Positions 35,758 to 44,363 of a DNA stretch of 51,952 bases are shown here, piece after piece. Position numbers and translations under genes: made by a program. Positions within the stretch are counted from its first letter, which is position 1; each line of letters starts with the position of its first letter. Under the pieces are notes generated by a model, which worked only from the letters and a program-made list of their open reading frames with translations, had not been told where the DNA came from and ran no database searches. The stretch comes from Oscillatoria sp. SIO1A7 (lineage in GTDB: Bacteria; Cyanobacteriota; Cyanobacteriia; Cyanobacteriales; Laspinemataceae): assembly GCA_010672965.1 (NCBI GenBank), contig JAAHFN010000048.1, positions 1 to 51,952 on the forward strand, written 5' to 3'.

Positions 35758-35759
35758 TC

Positions 35760-35825
35760 AAATTGGGAATTGGGAATTGGGAATTGGGAATTGGGAATTG
35801 GGAATTGGGAATTGGGAATTGGGAA
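35760..35825. repeat. GGGAATT heptamer array
   Basis: About nine perfect tandem copies of AATTGGG start two bases after the SPFH stop codon. Related CCCAATT/CCCAATG arrays lie at 36708-36768, 37895-37955 and 47770-47840. They resemble the short tandemly repeated repetitive (STRR) sequences known from cyanobacteria. Confidence 0.9.
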
Positions 35826-35946
35826 GGCGTCCTTTTGCCCTTACGCTATACAGAAATGGTCTGAGAAACCCGGGTTTCCAAAAAACCGCGTTTCTGCGGA
35901 TTCTGCTAAACCCTGTTTTTTGGGTAGAATGATTTAGAATTGCTAT

Positions 35947-36282
35947 ATGTCCGATATCTTTATTTCCATCCGAAACCAAGACGATCGCGCCATGACTTCT
36001 GTTGGAGGCGTGGCATTCGTAGCCATTGTCAGGCAAGATGGCACCGCGATCGATCGGCAGACTGTCAGCCTGCGGTATGCCGATGCTCAGTTTGCTAATC
36101 TACCGCCTGGTAACTATACTGCAATTGCTTTCCACGAGTCGGTCAACCCGTCGGAAGCCTCTCAGGAGGTGACCCTGGCAGCCGACGAAATCTTGGAGGT
36201 AAGATTTACATACCTGGAACCCGAGAGGCAATTGCTTCGAGTCTTTGTCCAACACTATCCTTTTGATAGTAGCGCTTTATAA
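35947..36282 (+). CDS. Hypothetical protein, predicted beta-sandwich, 111 aa
   Basis: Starts MSDIFISIRNQDDRAMTSVG. The sequence alternates strands (GGVAFVAIVRQDGTAI, RQTVSLRYADAQF) and has a LPPGNYTAIAFHES turn like the carboxypeptidase-regulatory or SpaA-type domain, followed by ASQEVTLAADEILEVRFTYL. No signal peptide or membrane segment. It ends 4 bases before the next start, so the pair is probably translationally coupled. Function unknown. Confidence 0.7.
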   Translation: MSDIFISIRNQDDRAMTSVGGVAFVAIVRQDGTAIDRQTVSLRYADAQFANLPPGNYTAIAFHESVNPSEASQEVTLAADEILEVRFTYLEPERQLLRVFVQHYPFDSSAL

Positions 36283-36286
36283 GCTT

Positions 36287-36508
36287 ATGAACTACGCAAT
36301 AGACCCGGAATCGATAAGAGCTTACCGCAATCGCGTTATGGTTTATGCCAATGACCTTTGGCGAGAAAAAGACCAAGAAAAGAGAGTGACATTAGTTATG
36401 TATCTGGCAGATGCGGTTACAACTCTAGCAAGGTTGGAGACTGAAGAACTTGCAAAAGTACCAGAAGATTCTCCAGCGGAAGCTGCACCAGCATCGAGCA
36501 AATCTTGA
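36287..36508 (+). CDS. Hypothetical protein, 73 aa
   Basis: I use ATG 36287, just after the stop of the preceding gene (36280-36282); the frame is open 14 codons further upstream but overlaps that gene. The sequence MNYAIDPESIRAYRNRVMVY is followed by helical ANDLWREKDQEKRVTLVMYLADAV and an acidic, Ala/Pro-rich end. No family is recognised. The tight spacing suggests it works with the beta-sandwich protein. Confidence 0.6.
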   Translation: MNYAIDPESIRAYRNRVMVYANDLWREKDQEKRVTLVMYLADAVTTLARLETEELAKVPEDSPAEAAPASSKS

Positions 36509-37003
36509 TATCTGAGAAGCCCGGGGGTTCCCAAAAAAAAACCAGGCTCCTGGCTCCCAAGATACGAGAAACCCGGTTTTTCCAAAAAACCGGGTTTCTG
36601 ACTGTTTCTGGATCGCGATCGCTCTTTGTAAGCGCTATGACGAAAGATATCCGATCGACCCATTTTTTTGGATTGGAAAACCCGGGTTGTTAGCTCGCGA
36701 TCTCATCCCAATGCCCAATGCCCAATGCCCAATTCCCAATGCCCAATTCCCAATTCCCAATTCCCGATCGCAAATCGCCTTTTGCTCTTACCTTATTTCT
36801 TTATCCCCTATCCGATGCTATAATAAAAAAACCTGTAAGGCTAACAAGCTTGCAGTTGAAAGCAGTTCAATGCCATGCAATCCATTTGCCCAAAAGGGCT
36901 TTGCATCTCTGTGCCGCCGCAAAAAAGTGCTGCGTCCGGGTAAGAAATTGAAATGCTCTCCAATTTTACCATGAATCGTAAAAACAAGCAAAAGTCAGCA
37001 AGC
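36509..37003. repeat. Palindromes and heptamers before the Uma2 gene
   Basis: No gene is seen. A 14-bp hairpin of the AGAAACCCGGTTTT type lies at 36567-36599, with related half-copies at about 36509 and 36678. A CCCAATG/CCCAATT array lies at 36708-36768. After about 36810 the sequence is non-repetitive and likely carries the promoter of the next gene. Confidence 0.6.
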
Positions 37004-37774
37004 ATGACAGTATCAAAATTACCAGCAAATACCACTGATGTTAGGAGGGCTCCCAGCCGACAACAATCGGGAAATATTCCCATTATCGACATCAGCAATA
37101 TTGAAATAGAAGACGGTCAACCTGTGGACAACATTCTTTCGGAAAAACAGCAGCGCTTATTGGTAAGTATTCTCTACGCCTCCTTCTGGCTAAAACCGTT
37201 TTTTGCGACGGCAAACGTCGGCCTTTTCTATGCAAGCGGGGTTCCGGCCTTAGTACCGGACGTCATGCTTAGCTTGGGAGTAGAAGTCCCAGCAGACTGG
37301 AGCCAAAAGAAAAATCGCTCTTATTTTGTCGGGGAGATTGGCAAACTCCCAGAACTGGCGATAGAAATAGTCTCCAATCGGGAGGGCAAGGAACTGGACA
37401 GTAAATTGTCAGACTATGCCAGCGCCGGAGTTATCTATTACGTTGTTTTCGACCCGCTCAACTGTCTCAAAGGGCCAGTGCTGAGGGTTTACGAACTACA
37501 GGGCACTCGCTATCGCCAGCGGCCGGATTTTTATATGGGGCGAATCGAGCTGGGATTGACCCTTTGGCAAGGTACTTTTGAAGGGAAAGAAGATACCTGG
37601 CTGCGCTGGTGCGACAAGTCGGGCAATCTGCTTTTAACCGGAGACGAGCGTGCTGACGAGCAACAGCAACGCGCCGACGAGCAACAGCAACGCGCCGACG
37701 AGCAACAGCAACGCGCCGATCGCCTCGCCGAAATACTAAAATCCCGAGGGATTAACCCCGATGAAATCTTGTAG
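37004..37774 (+). CDS. Uma2 family nuclease-like protein with ADEQQQR repeat tail
   Basis: 256 residues from ATG 37004 (ATG 36953 and 36971 are in frame upstream). The Uma2 core has PALVPDVMLSLGVEVP, LPELAIEIVSNREGKELDSK (the E...E and Lys pattern) and GVIYYVVFDPLN. The tail has three perfect ADEQQQR heptads encoded by a 21-base DNA repeat at about 37657-37720, then ADRLAEILKSRGINPDEIL. This is the second Uma2 protein within 4 kb; both carry a C-terminal repetitive coiled coil but the sequences differ. Confidence 0.88.
   Translation: MTVSKLPANTTDVRRAPSRQQSGNIPIIDISNIEIEDGQPVDNILSEKQQRLLVSILYASFWLKPFFATANVGLFYASGVPALVPDVMLSLGVEVPADWSQKKNRSYFVGEIGKLPELAIEIVSNREGKELDSKLSDYASAGVIYYVVFDPLNCLKGPVLRVYELQGTRYRQRPDFYMGRIELGLTLWQGTFEGKEDTWLRWCDKSGNLLLTGDERADEQQQRADEQQQRADEQQQRADRLAEILKSRGINPDEIL
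37657..37720 (+). repeat. 21-bp tandem repeat inside a Uma2 gene
   Basis: Three nearly identical GACGAGCAACAGCAACGCGCC units, each adding seven residues (ADEQQQR). In frame, so expansion or contraction changes coiled-coil length without a frameshift. Confidence 0.85.
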
Positions 37775-37945
37775 CATTAGCGGCGAGATACGCCAATCTC
37801 GCCGCCGTTCGTTTTGCGTTAGGGAAGGTGAATAGTGAATAGCGAACAGGTGAAGGGCTGCCATCTTTTCACTTTTCACTTTTCACCTTTCACTTCCCAT
37901 GCCCAATGCCCAATGCCCAATGCCCAATGCCCTATTCCCTATTCC

Positions 37946-40900
37946 CTATTCCCTAGGATCGGGTACCCCCGAACAGATAGTCTTGACCTCTAGTCCCAGG
38001 GTCACATCGTTCGCATCGAACGGCATATCTTCCTCCAACTCACAGGCCACAGACAACCAATCGCGCCAATTCCCACCCCGCCAGAACCGCACCGTAGAGT
38101 CCGAACTGCCAGAGATGATAGTCTGACCATCTGGGCTAAACGCCACTGAGGTGACGCCACCCTCATGCCCTCGCAACGGCTCGCTAATGGGCAAGCCGGA
38201 CTCCTTGTCCCACAGCCGCACCGTTCCGTCGAAGCTGCCAGAGACAATAGTCTCGCCATCCGGGCTAATCGCCACTGAGCTGACAAAACCCTCATGCCCT
38301 TGCAAACTCTCGCCAACAGGACTTACGCAATTTGTCGTATCTAAGTGCAATCCAAATTGTCGGTATCCAATGAGACCACTACAAATAGTGTCTCTGCGTA
38401 AGCCCTGGGCAATCTGGTTGCCTTCCCTGTCCCACAGCCGCACCGTTTTGTCCGAACTGCCAGAAACAATAGTCCCACCGTCCGAGCTAATCGCCACCGA
38501 TCTGACAACACTCTTATGCCCTCGCAAAGGCTCGCCAATTTGGTTGCCTTGCAGGTCCCACAGTCGCACCGTTTTGTCGTCACTGCCAGAGACAATAGTC
38601 TCGCCATCCGGGCTAATCGCCACCGAGGTTACAGGACCCTCATGCCCTACCAAAGGCTCGCCAATCTGCTTGCCTTGTTTGTCCCACAGCCGTACCGTCT
38701 TGTCGAAGCTGCCAGAGACAATAGTCTCACCGTCCGGGCTAAACGCCACTGAAGTGACCGGCTCCTCATGCCCTACCAAAGGCTCGCCAATCTGCTTGCC
38801 TTGTTTGTCCCACAGCCGTACCGTTTTGTCGAAGCTGCCAGAAACAATAGTCCCACCGTCCGGGCTAAACGCCACTGAGCTGACCCAATGCTTGTGCCCT
38901 CGCAAAGGCTCGCCAATCTGGTTGCCTTGTTTGTCCCACAGCCGTACCGTTTTGTCGTCACTGCCAGAGACAATAGTTCCACCGTCCGGGCTAAACGCCA
39001 CTGACAAAACATCACGCTCATGCCCTCGCAAAGGCTCGCCAATCTGGTTGCCATCTGTGTCCGTTTTATTGCCAAAGACAATAGTCCTACTGTTCGGGCT
39101 AAACACCACGGGGGTGACTTCATCCTCATGCCCTAGCAAAGGCTTGTCCAGAGCGTAGTCGAGGGGCTCGCCAATCTGGTTTTCCTCCAGGCTCCACAGC
39201 CGCATCGTCCCGTCAGAGCTGCCAGAAACGACAGTTTTACCATCCGGGCCAATCGCCACTGATAAGACATCATCCTCATGCCCTAGCAACTCGCCAATCT
39301 GGTTGCCTTCTTTGTCCCAAAGCCGCATCGTGTTGTCGTAGCTGCTAGAGACGATAGTCCCACCGTCCCGGCTAATCGCCACCGATCGTGCATCATACTC
39401 TTTTGGCAACTCGCCAATCTGGTTTCCCTGCCTGTCCCACAGCCGCACCGTCCCGTCATCACTTCTAGAGACAATAGTCTGACCGTCTGGGCTAAACGCC
39501 ACTGAGCTGACAAAACTGTCATGCCCTCTCAAAGGCTTCTGATTGCCCTCCCTATCCCACAGCCGCACCATCCCGTCATAACCAGAGACGACAGTTTTAC
39601 CGTCCGGGCTAATCGCCACCGATCTGACAATATCCAGACTTTCTGGCAACTCGCCAATCTGGTTGCCCTCCCTATCCCACAGCCGCACCTTGCTTTTGAA
39701 GCTAGAAAAATGGATCGCCTCAGAGCCATAGACGATAGCTAGACCAACGCTCGTCACGGGGAAATAATGCTCGCCCATCTGCTTCCCCTGTTTGTCCCAC
39801 AGCCGCATCGTTTTGTCTCTACTGCCAGAAACAATAGTCTCACCGTCCGAGCTAAATGCCAAAGAAATGACATAACCCTTATGCCCTCGCAAAGGCTCGC
39901 CAATCGGCTCGCCCTGTCTGTCCCACAACCGCACCGTTTTGTCCCTGCTGCCAGAAACAATAGTCTCACCGTCCGGGCTAATTGCCACTGAAGTGATAGA
40001 ACCTTCATGGCCTCGCAAAGGCTCGCCAATCTGGTTGCCATCTTTGTCCCACAGCCGCACCGTTTTGTCCGAACTACCAGAGACAATAGTCTCGCCATCT
40101 GGGCTAATCGCCACTGAAGTCACCCAACTCCCTACTAAAGGCTCGCCAATCTGATTGCCCTGCCTATCCCACAGCCGCATCGTCCCGTCAGAGCTGCTGC
40201 TAGAGACGATAGTCCCACCATCCGGGCTAATCGCCACCGAGGTTACATAACCCTTATGCCCTCGCAAAGGCTCGCCAATCTGGTTTCCCTGCCTGTCCCA
40301 CAGCCGCACCGTTCCGTCATTACTACCAGAGACAATAGTCTGACCGTCCGGGGTAATCGCCATAGATTGTACATTCACTGGCAACTCGCCAACCTGGTTG
40401 CCATCTGCGTCCCATAGCCATACCTTGTTGATTCCAGAGAAAAACTCGCCAGAGACAATAGTCTCGCCATCTGGGCTAATCGCCACTGAAGTGACATAAT
40501 CCTTATGCTCTGGCCACGACAACTCGCCAATTTGGTTACCATCTTTGTCCCACAACTGCACCGTTTTGTCTATAGTGCTAGAGACAATAGTCTGGCCGTC
40601 CGGGCTAATAGCCACTGAAGTGACATAATCCTCACGCCCTCGCAAAGGCTCGCTAATCTGGTTGCCCTCCCTATCCCACAGCTGCACCGTCCCGTCATCA
40701 CTGCCAGAGACAATAGTCTCACCGTCCGGGCTAATCGCCACTGAAGTGACATAATTATTGCTTTTGAGACTGCGCTCTCGGAAAGTGCCAGCGACATCGT
40801 ATAAAGTAGAGCGAACCTCGGGCAGGACTTCTTGCAACAGGTTTAGGCTTTTATACGTAGCGTGAATCGCCAGAGCCAGAGCCTCCGCTGGCCTTGTGGA

Positions 40901-43810
40901 CAGCAGGTTTTTTGCCACTAGGGCTACTTCCCGCGTCGTCGCTCTTGCGGCCAGCCTTTCTGCCTTAAGCCATTGAGTCGTAGAAAAAACTGCTGCGGTA
41001 GTGATAATGCCCACAAAAGCGGCTGCCGCTCCAGTTCTCAACAGGCGGTTTTTGCGTCGCTGCTGGATGCTCTTGCTAACGAACTTCTCGGCTAAGGGAG
41101 ATAGAGAAACGGTATCGGCACTATTTTTAATAAAGCCTTCGGCCTCGGCCAGCTTGAGCCCTACTAATAAATAGTCCTTGCCCCGATCTTTGCCCAACCA
41201 TTTCTCGGCATCCGCTTCAATACTGCGTTTTTGTCTCAGGGCAGCGCGGTTTTCATAGAGCCACTGGCGCAGTTGCTGCCAATGGCGAATTAAGGATTCG
41301 TGGGCTACGTCGATTGTCGTTAAGCTATCTTCTTTGCCGCGCCCTTGCGCTTGGGATGTGACTACCAAGCGGGCATCTGCTAATTTTTCGACGACCCGAT
41401 CTACTAGAGCTTGGGGTTGCTGCGGCGTTTCTAACTGAGACTTAATTACCTGTCGTCGCGTATCTTCGGTGCCTTCTCCCAATTGAGTTAGCTCCAAAAA
41501 AATCCGCTTGGCCGTGTTTCGCTCCGCCGCAGTCAAAGATTGATAAACTTCATCGGCGCGCTTTTGCAAAGTCCCCGTCACCCCACCCAGTCGGGTATAT
41601 TCTCCCAGGGTTAACAGATTTACCTGCCGATTGCGCCACAGCTGGGTCAGAGTATATTGCAACAAGGGCAAACTCCCCGGACCGGAGACATCGGCGAGCA
41701 TCTGCTTTACCAATTCCCGCTGTATTTCCAATCCCACTTGTTTCGCCGGTTCTTGAATCGCCAGCTTCAGCTCTTGCTCGTTCATCGGCGTAACCGTAAC
41801 CAGATTTTCCTGAATCGATCGCGACAAACCAGCATATTCTCGTTCGGCACATTTGCCAAAAAAGTCAGCCCGCATAGTAATAACCACCGTCAACTGACAA
41901 CCAGATAATTTATCCGCTGCCACATCCGTTACATCCGCTACCCCATCCGCTGCCAATTCATCCGTTACATCCGTTAACCCATCCGCTGCCACATCCGTTA
42001 CATCCGTTAACCCATCCGCTGCCACATCCGTTACATCCGTTACCCCATCGGCTGCCGATTCATCCGCTGCCACATCCGTTACCCCATCGGCTGCCACATC
42101 CGTTACATCCGTTAACCCATCCGCTGCCACATCCGTTACATCCGTTAACCCATCCGCTGCCACATCCGTTACATCCGTTAACCCATCCGCTGCCACATCC
42201 GCCACATCAGCTACCCCATCCGCTGCCAATTCATCCGTTACATCCGTTAACCCATCCGCTGCCACATCCGTTACATCCGTTAACCCATCCGCTGCCACAT
42301 CCGTTACATCCGTTACCCCATCGGCTGCCACATCCGTTACATCCGTTACCCCATCGGCTGCCACATCCGCCACATCAGCTACCCCATCCGCTGCCAATTC
42401 ATCCGTTACATCCGTTAACCCATCCGCTGCCACATCCGTTACATCCGTTAACCCATCCGCTGCCACATCCGTTACATCCGCTAACCCATCCGCTGCCACA
42501 TCCGCTGCCACATCCGCTGCCACATCCGTTGCCAACAAACACTCAAAAAACTGCTCCCGTTCCTCCTCATCCCGACAAAGAGTAAAAACTTCCTCAAACT
42601 GATCGACTACCAAAACCAAACGACTGGCATCTGTTCCACTAATCAAATCTTGCAAGCCCATCTTGCCAACTCTTAGCATCGCCTCGGCTTCCGCAAGCTG
42701 CCTCGACCATTCCTCCTTGGGCAACTTAGGATCTATAAAAGTTGCCGCTAAACTGCGAACTGGTTTTTCTCCCGGGCGAAAAATGCGAATCGGCCAACTC
42801 TCGCTCCCCGACAAGCGCTGCCCCAATTTCAACTGATGCAGCAATCCCGCTTTAACAACGCTGGATTTGCCAGAACCAGAAGCGCCGACAACTGCTAGGA
42901 AATTACTAGAGCGGATTTTATCGAGCAGTTTGTCCGTCAGAGCCCTGCGACCGTGGAAGTATTTGGGGTCTTCTTCGTTAAAGCCAAAAGATTCCAGCCC
43001 TTTATAAGGACAGACCTCCGACATTAATACCGCTTTGTCTATCTTTTCTTTTTCGCCAGTTAGGACGATCTCGCCGCCGGAATTGTGGAAAACAGGACGC
43101 TGGCGCGAGGTCGCCAGCTCTTTTTTAATAAAATCAACCAGGCTGTAGTTGGTCGTCCAATTTGCTTCCTGTTGCGACGGGTCGAGACCTTGCAGTAGGG
43201 CAGCGGTGAAGACGCTATGCTCTGCGGCCACATCTTCGTAGGCGGACTCGAAGTCTCGGGAGGCGGCAATAAAGCAGCGATCGCGCTCCTTTCCTTTAGC
43301 TCCCGGGTCGGCTTCGTCAAAATTTAGCAAAGCACCGCTATGGCAGCAATCCAGCCAGACTATTTGCTGGCGTACTGGGGAATTCTCCAAAACCTGGCGC
43401 AACCAATTGAGAGGTAATCCCCAATTGTTTCTTTTCGGATTGGTATCGCTGGCGGCCAAAAAACCTTCTCTAATTGCACCCTGTTCTTTTAGCAATCCGT
43501 GACCGGCAAAAAATAGCAAGGCCGTTTCCGGTACGCTGCTGGGCGGGTTAAATAATAAAGTTATCGCCCTTTCTAGCTGGGCTGCTTTGGGTAGCTGCTT
43601 GGGGACTGGCCGAGGATTGACTCGCAAGGCTCCATCCTCTCTCTCCAGAGCGGGAAAGCGCCGAACTCTAAAGCCGCCGTAGGTTTCTAGTAATTGCGCG
43701 ATCGCCTCGGCGTCATCTGCTGGTTTCAGCAGATGTCGGGCTGGACTGGTGGGCGAATCTTTCAGAAGCGGATAGCGATTAATACCTATAACTAAGGCTT
43801 CCCTACTCAT
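37946..43810 (-). CDS. Caspase-STAND ATPase-WD40 protein, 1954 aa
   Basis: A giant multidomain protein of the bacterial NLR-like type. Residues 1-255 are a C14 caspase-like domain, with His104 in LLFFAGHGLL and the Cys in LDCCHSGA (Cys156), so the catalytic pair is present. Residues 265-620 are a STAND P-loop ATPase: Walker A VGASGSGKSS at 308-317 and Walker B LVLVVDQFEE at 398-407. Between FFECLLA and KLSGCQLTVVITMRADFF lies a roughly 206-residue insert of 11-residue repeats. After a helical region and one membrane-like segment (LLRTGAAAAFVGIITTAAVF), about 21 WD40 blades follow, enough for three seven-bladed propellers. A 32-codon repeat-derived insert separates blades 19 and 20. WD40 repeats probably sense a ligand that frees the protease. 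Start at 43808-43810. Confidence 0.93.
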   Translation of the reverse strand: MSREALVIGINRYPLLKDSPTSPARHLLKPADDAEAIAQLLETYGGFRVRRFPALEREDGALRVNPRPVPKQLPKAAQLERAITLLFNPPSSVPETALLFFAGHGLLKEQGAIREGFLAASDTNPKRNNWGLPLNWLRQVLENSPVRQQIVWLDCCHSGALLNFDEADPGAKGKERDRCFIAASRDFESAYEDVAAEHSVFTAALLQGLDPSQQEANWTTNYSLVDFIKKELATSRQRPVFHNSGGEIVLTGEKEKIDKAVLMSEVCPYKGLESFGFNEEDPKYFHGRRALTDKLLDKIRSSNFLAVVGASGSGKSSVVKAGLLHQLKLGQRLSGSESWPIRIFRPGEKPVRSLAATFIDPKLPKEEWSRQLAEAEAMLRVGKMGLQDLISGTDASRLVLVVDQFEEVFTLCRDEEEREQFFECLLATDVAADVAADVAADGLADVTDVAADGLTDVTDVAADGLTDVTDELAADGVADVADVAADGVTDVTDVAADGVTDVTDVAADGLTDVTDVAADGLTDVTDELAADGVADVADVAADGLTDVTDVAADGLTDVTDVAADGLTDVTDVAADGVTDVAADESAADGVTDVTDVAADGLTDVTDVAADGLTDVTDELAADGVADVTDVAADKLSGCQLTVVITMRADFFGKCAEREYAGLSRSIQENLVTVTPMNEQELKLAIQEPAKQVGLEIQRELVKQMLADVSGPGSLPLLQYTLTQLWRNRQVNLLTLGEYTRLGGVTGTLQKRADEVYQSLTAAERNTAKRIFLELTQLGEGTEDTRRQVIKSQLETPQQPQALVDRVVEKLADARLVVTSQAQGRGKEDSLTTIDVAHESLIRHWQQLRQWLYENRAALRQKRSIEADAEKWLGKDRGKDYLLVGLKLAEAEGFIKNSADTVSLSPLAEKFVSKSIQQRRKNRLLRTGAAAAFVGIITTAAVFSTTQWLKAERLAARATTREVALVAKNLLSTRPAEALALAIHATYKSLNLLQEVLPEVRSTLYDVAGTFRERSLKSNNYVTSVAISPDGETIVSGSDDGTVQLWDREGNQISEPLRGREDYVTSVAISPDGQTIVSSTIDKTVQLWDKDGNQIGELSWPEHKDYVTSVAISPDGETIVSGEFFSGINKVWLWDADGNQVGELPVNVQSMAITPDGQTIVSGSNDGTVRLWDRQGNQIGEPLRGHKGYVTSVAISPDGGTIVSSSSSDGTMRLWDRQGNQIGEPLVGSWVTSVAISPDGETIVSGSSDKTVRLWDKDGNQIGEPLRGHEGSITSVAISPDGETIVSGSRDKTVRLWDRQGEPIGEPLRGHKGYVISLAFSSDGETIVSGSRDKTMRLWDKQGKQMGEHYFPVTSVGLAIVYGSEAIHFSSFKSKVRLWDREGNQIGELPESLDIVRSVAISPDGKTVVSGYDGMVRLWDREGNQKPLRGHDSFVSSVAFSPDGQTIVSRSDDGTVRLWDRQGNQIGELPKEYDARSVAISRDGGTIVSSSYDNTMRLWDKEGNQIGELLGHEDDVLSVAIGPDGKTVVSGSSDGTMRLWSLEENQIGEPLDYALDKPLLGHEDEVTPVVFSPNSRTIVFGNKTDTDGNQIGEPLRGHERDVLSVAFSPDGGTIVSGSDDKTVRLWDKQGNQIGEPLRGHKHWVSSVAFSPDGGTIVSGSFDKTVRLWDKQGKQIGEPLVGHEEPVTSVAFSPDGETIVSGSFDKTVRLWDKQGKQIGEPLVGHEGPVTSVAISPDGETIVSGSDDKTVRLWDLQGNQIGEPLRGHKSVVRSVAISSDGGTIVSGSSDKTVRLWDREGNQIAQGLRRDTICSGLIGYRQFGLHLDTTNCVSPVGESLQGHEGFVSSVAISPDGETIVSGSFDGTVRLWDKESGLPISEPLRGHEGGVTSVAFSPDGQTIISGSSDSTVRFWRGGNWRDWLSVACELEEDMPFDANDVTLGLEVKTICSGVPDPRE
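38317..38407. mobile_element. Family A MITE-like element inside the WD40 gene
   Basis: The ends CAGGACTTACGCA (38317-38329) and TGCGTAAGCCCTG (38395-38407) are a 13-bp inverted repeat with one mismatch. Flanks GCCAA and GGCAA look like a 5-bp target duplication with one change. Removing 96 bases restores the consensus blade linker CTCGCCAATCTGGTTGCC exactly, so the insertion is 32 codons, in frame and without stops on the coding strand. Confidence 0.85.
41912..42530. repeat. Minisatellite of 33-36 bp units inside the STAND domain
   Basis: About 18 imperfect copies of a unit built from CATCCGTTA and CATCCGCTGCCA, encoding DVAADGLTDVT on the minus strand. Variant units (DELAADG, DESAADG) recur in the same order, showing that blocks were duplicated. 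All units keep the reading frame. A short related tandem (AACGGATGTAGCGGATGTAG) lies in the intergenic DNA at about 192-211. Confidence 0.95.
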
Positions 43811-43883
43811 GGTGGTTTAGCTAGGATTGGGGCTAGGATTGGGTTATATTATTTATGTTAATCCCAAATTCTCCTCTAGACCC

Positions 43884-44363
43884 ATGAGCGCAACTGCTAA
43901 CAAATGCGACAATAGTTTGCTGGCTCTGCTGCTAGCCCTTCAGGATTTAGAAACACCTCTGAGCGATCGCGAGCAATCCCGTCTGGCCGAGGTCGCCGAG
44001 GGGCTCTCTCTAGAACCGGATACCTGGGAATCGGACATCGAACCCAACTTGCTGGCGACTATCCAGGAAAACGGTAGCTTGAGTCGCCTCTATGAAAACG
44101 CTAAGTCTCGACTGGATGCCCTGGGCGAGATCCCTCTGGATTTACTGCCTACCGAAGCCGAACTCGAACAAGCCTCCCCTAATTCCGAAAGGATGGTGGA
44201 GCGGGGCTTCGATCCCCCCGAGGAAGACGAATCGGACTCCAGCAGCCATGAAATTACTAATGTCGCGGTCAACGTCCTGTCTGCTGCCAGCCCGACGGAA
44301 ATGAGTGAAAAGTTAAGTCGCTTCGAGAAGCTCAAACAATTTTTGTTGCAACCCATTGGCTAA
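43884..44363 (+). CDS. Hypothetical acidic protein, 159 aa
   Basis: The start is ATG 43884; an upstream TTG frame is ignored. The protein begins MSATANKCDNSLLALLLALQ, has an all-helical N-terminal half (DREQSRLAEVAEGLSLEP, LLATIQENGSLSRLYENA), an acidic linker (DPPEEDESDSSS) at about 114-126, and a C-terminal amphipathic helix EMSEKLSRFEKLKQFLLQPI. I do not recognise the family. It is divergent from the caspase-STAND gene with only 73 bases between the start codons, so the two share a control region. An adaptor or substrate role is inference. Confidence 0.75.
   Translation: MSATANKCDNSLLALLLALQDLETPLSDREQSRLAEVAEGLSLEPDTWESDIEPNLLATIQENGSLSRLYENAKSRLDALGEIPLDLLPTEAELEQASPNSERMVERGFDPPEEDESDSSSHEITNVAVNVLSAASPTEMSEKLSRFEKLKQFLLQPIG

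Noticed and set aside
38002-40154. Long frames antisense or out of frame to the WD40 gene
   Set aside because: The repeating blade DNA keeps shadow frames open by periodicity; the minus-strand 1954-residue frame explains the region.
41912-42530. Tandem array considered as a CRISPR array
   Set aside because: Units are contiguous, without unique spacers, and lie in frame within a coding gene.
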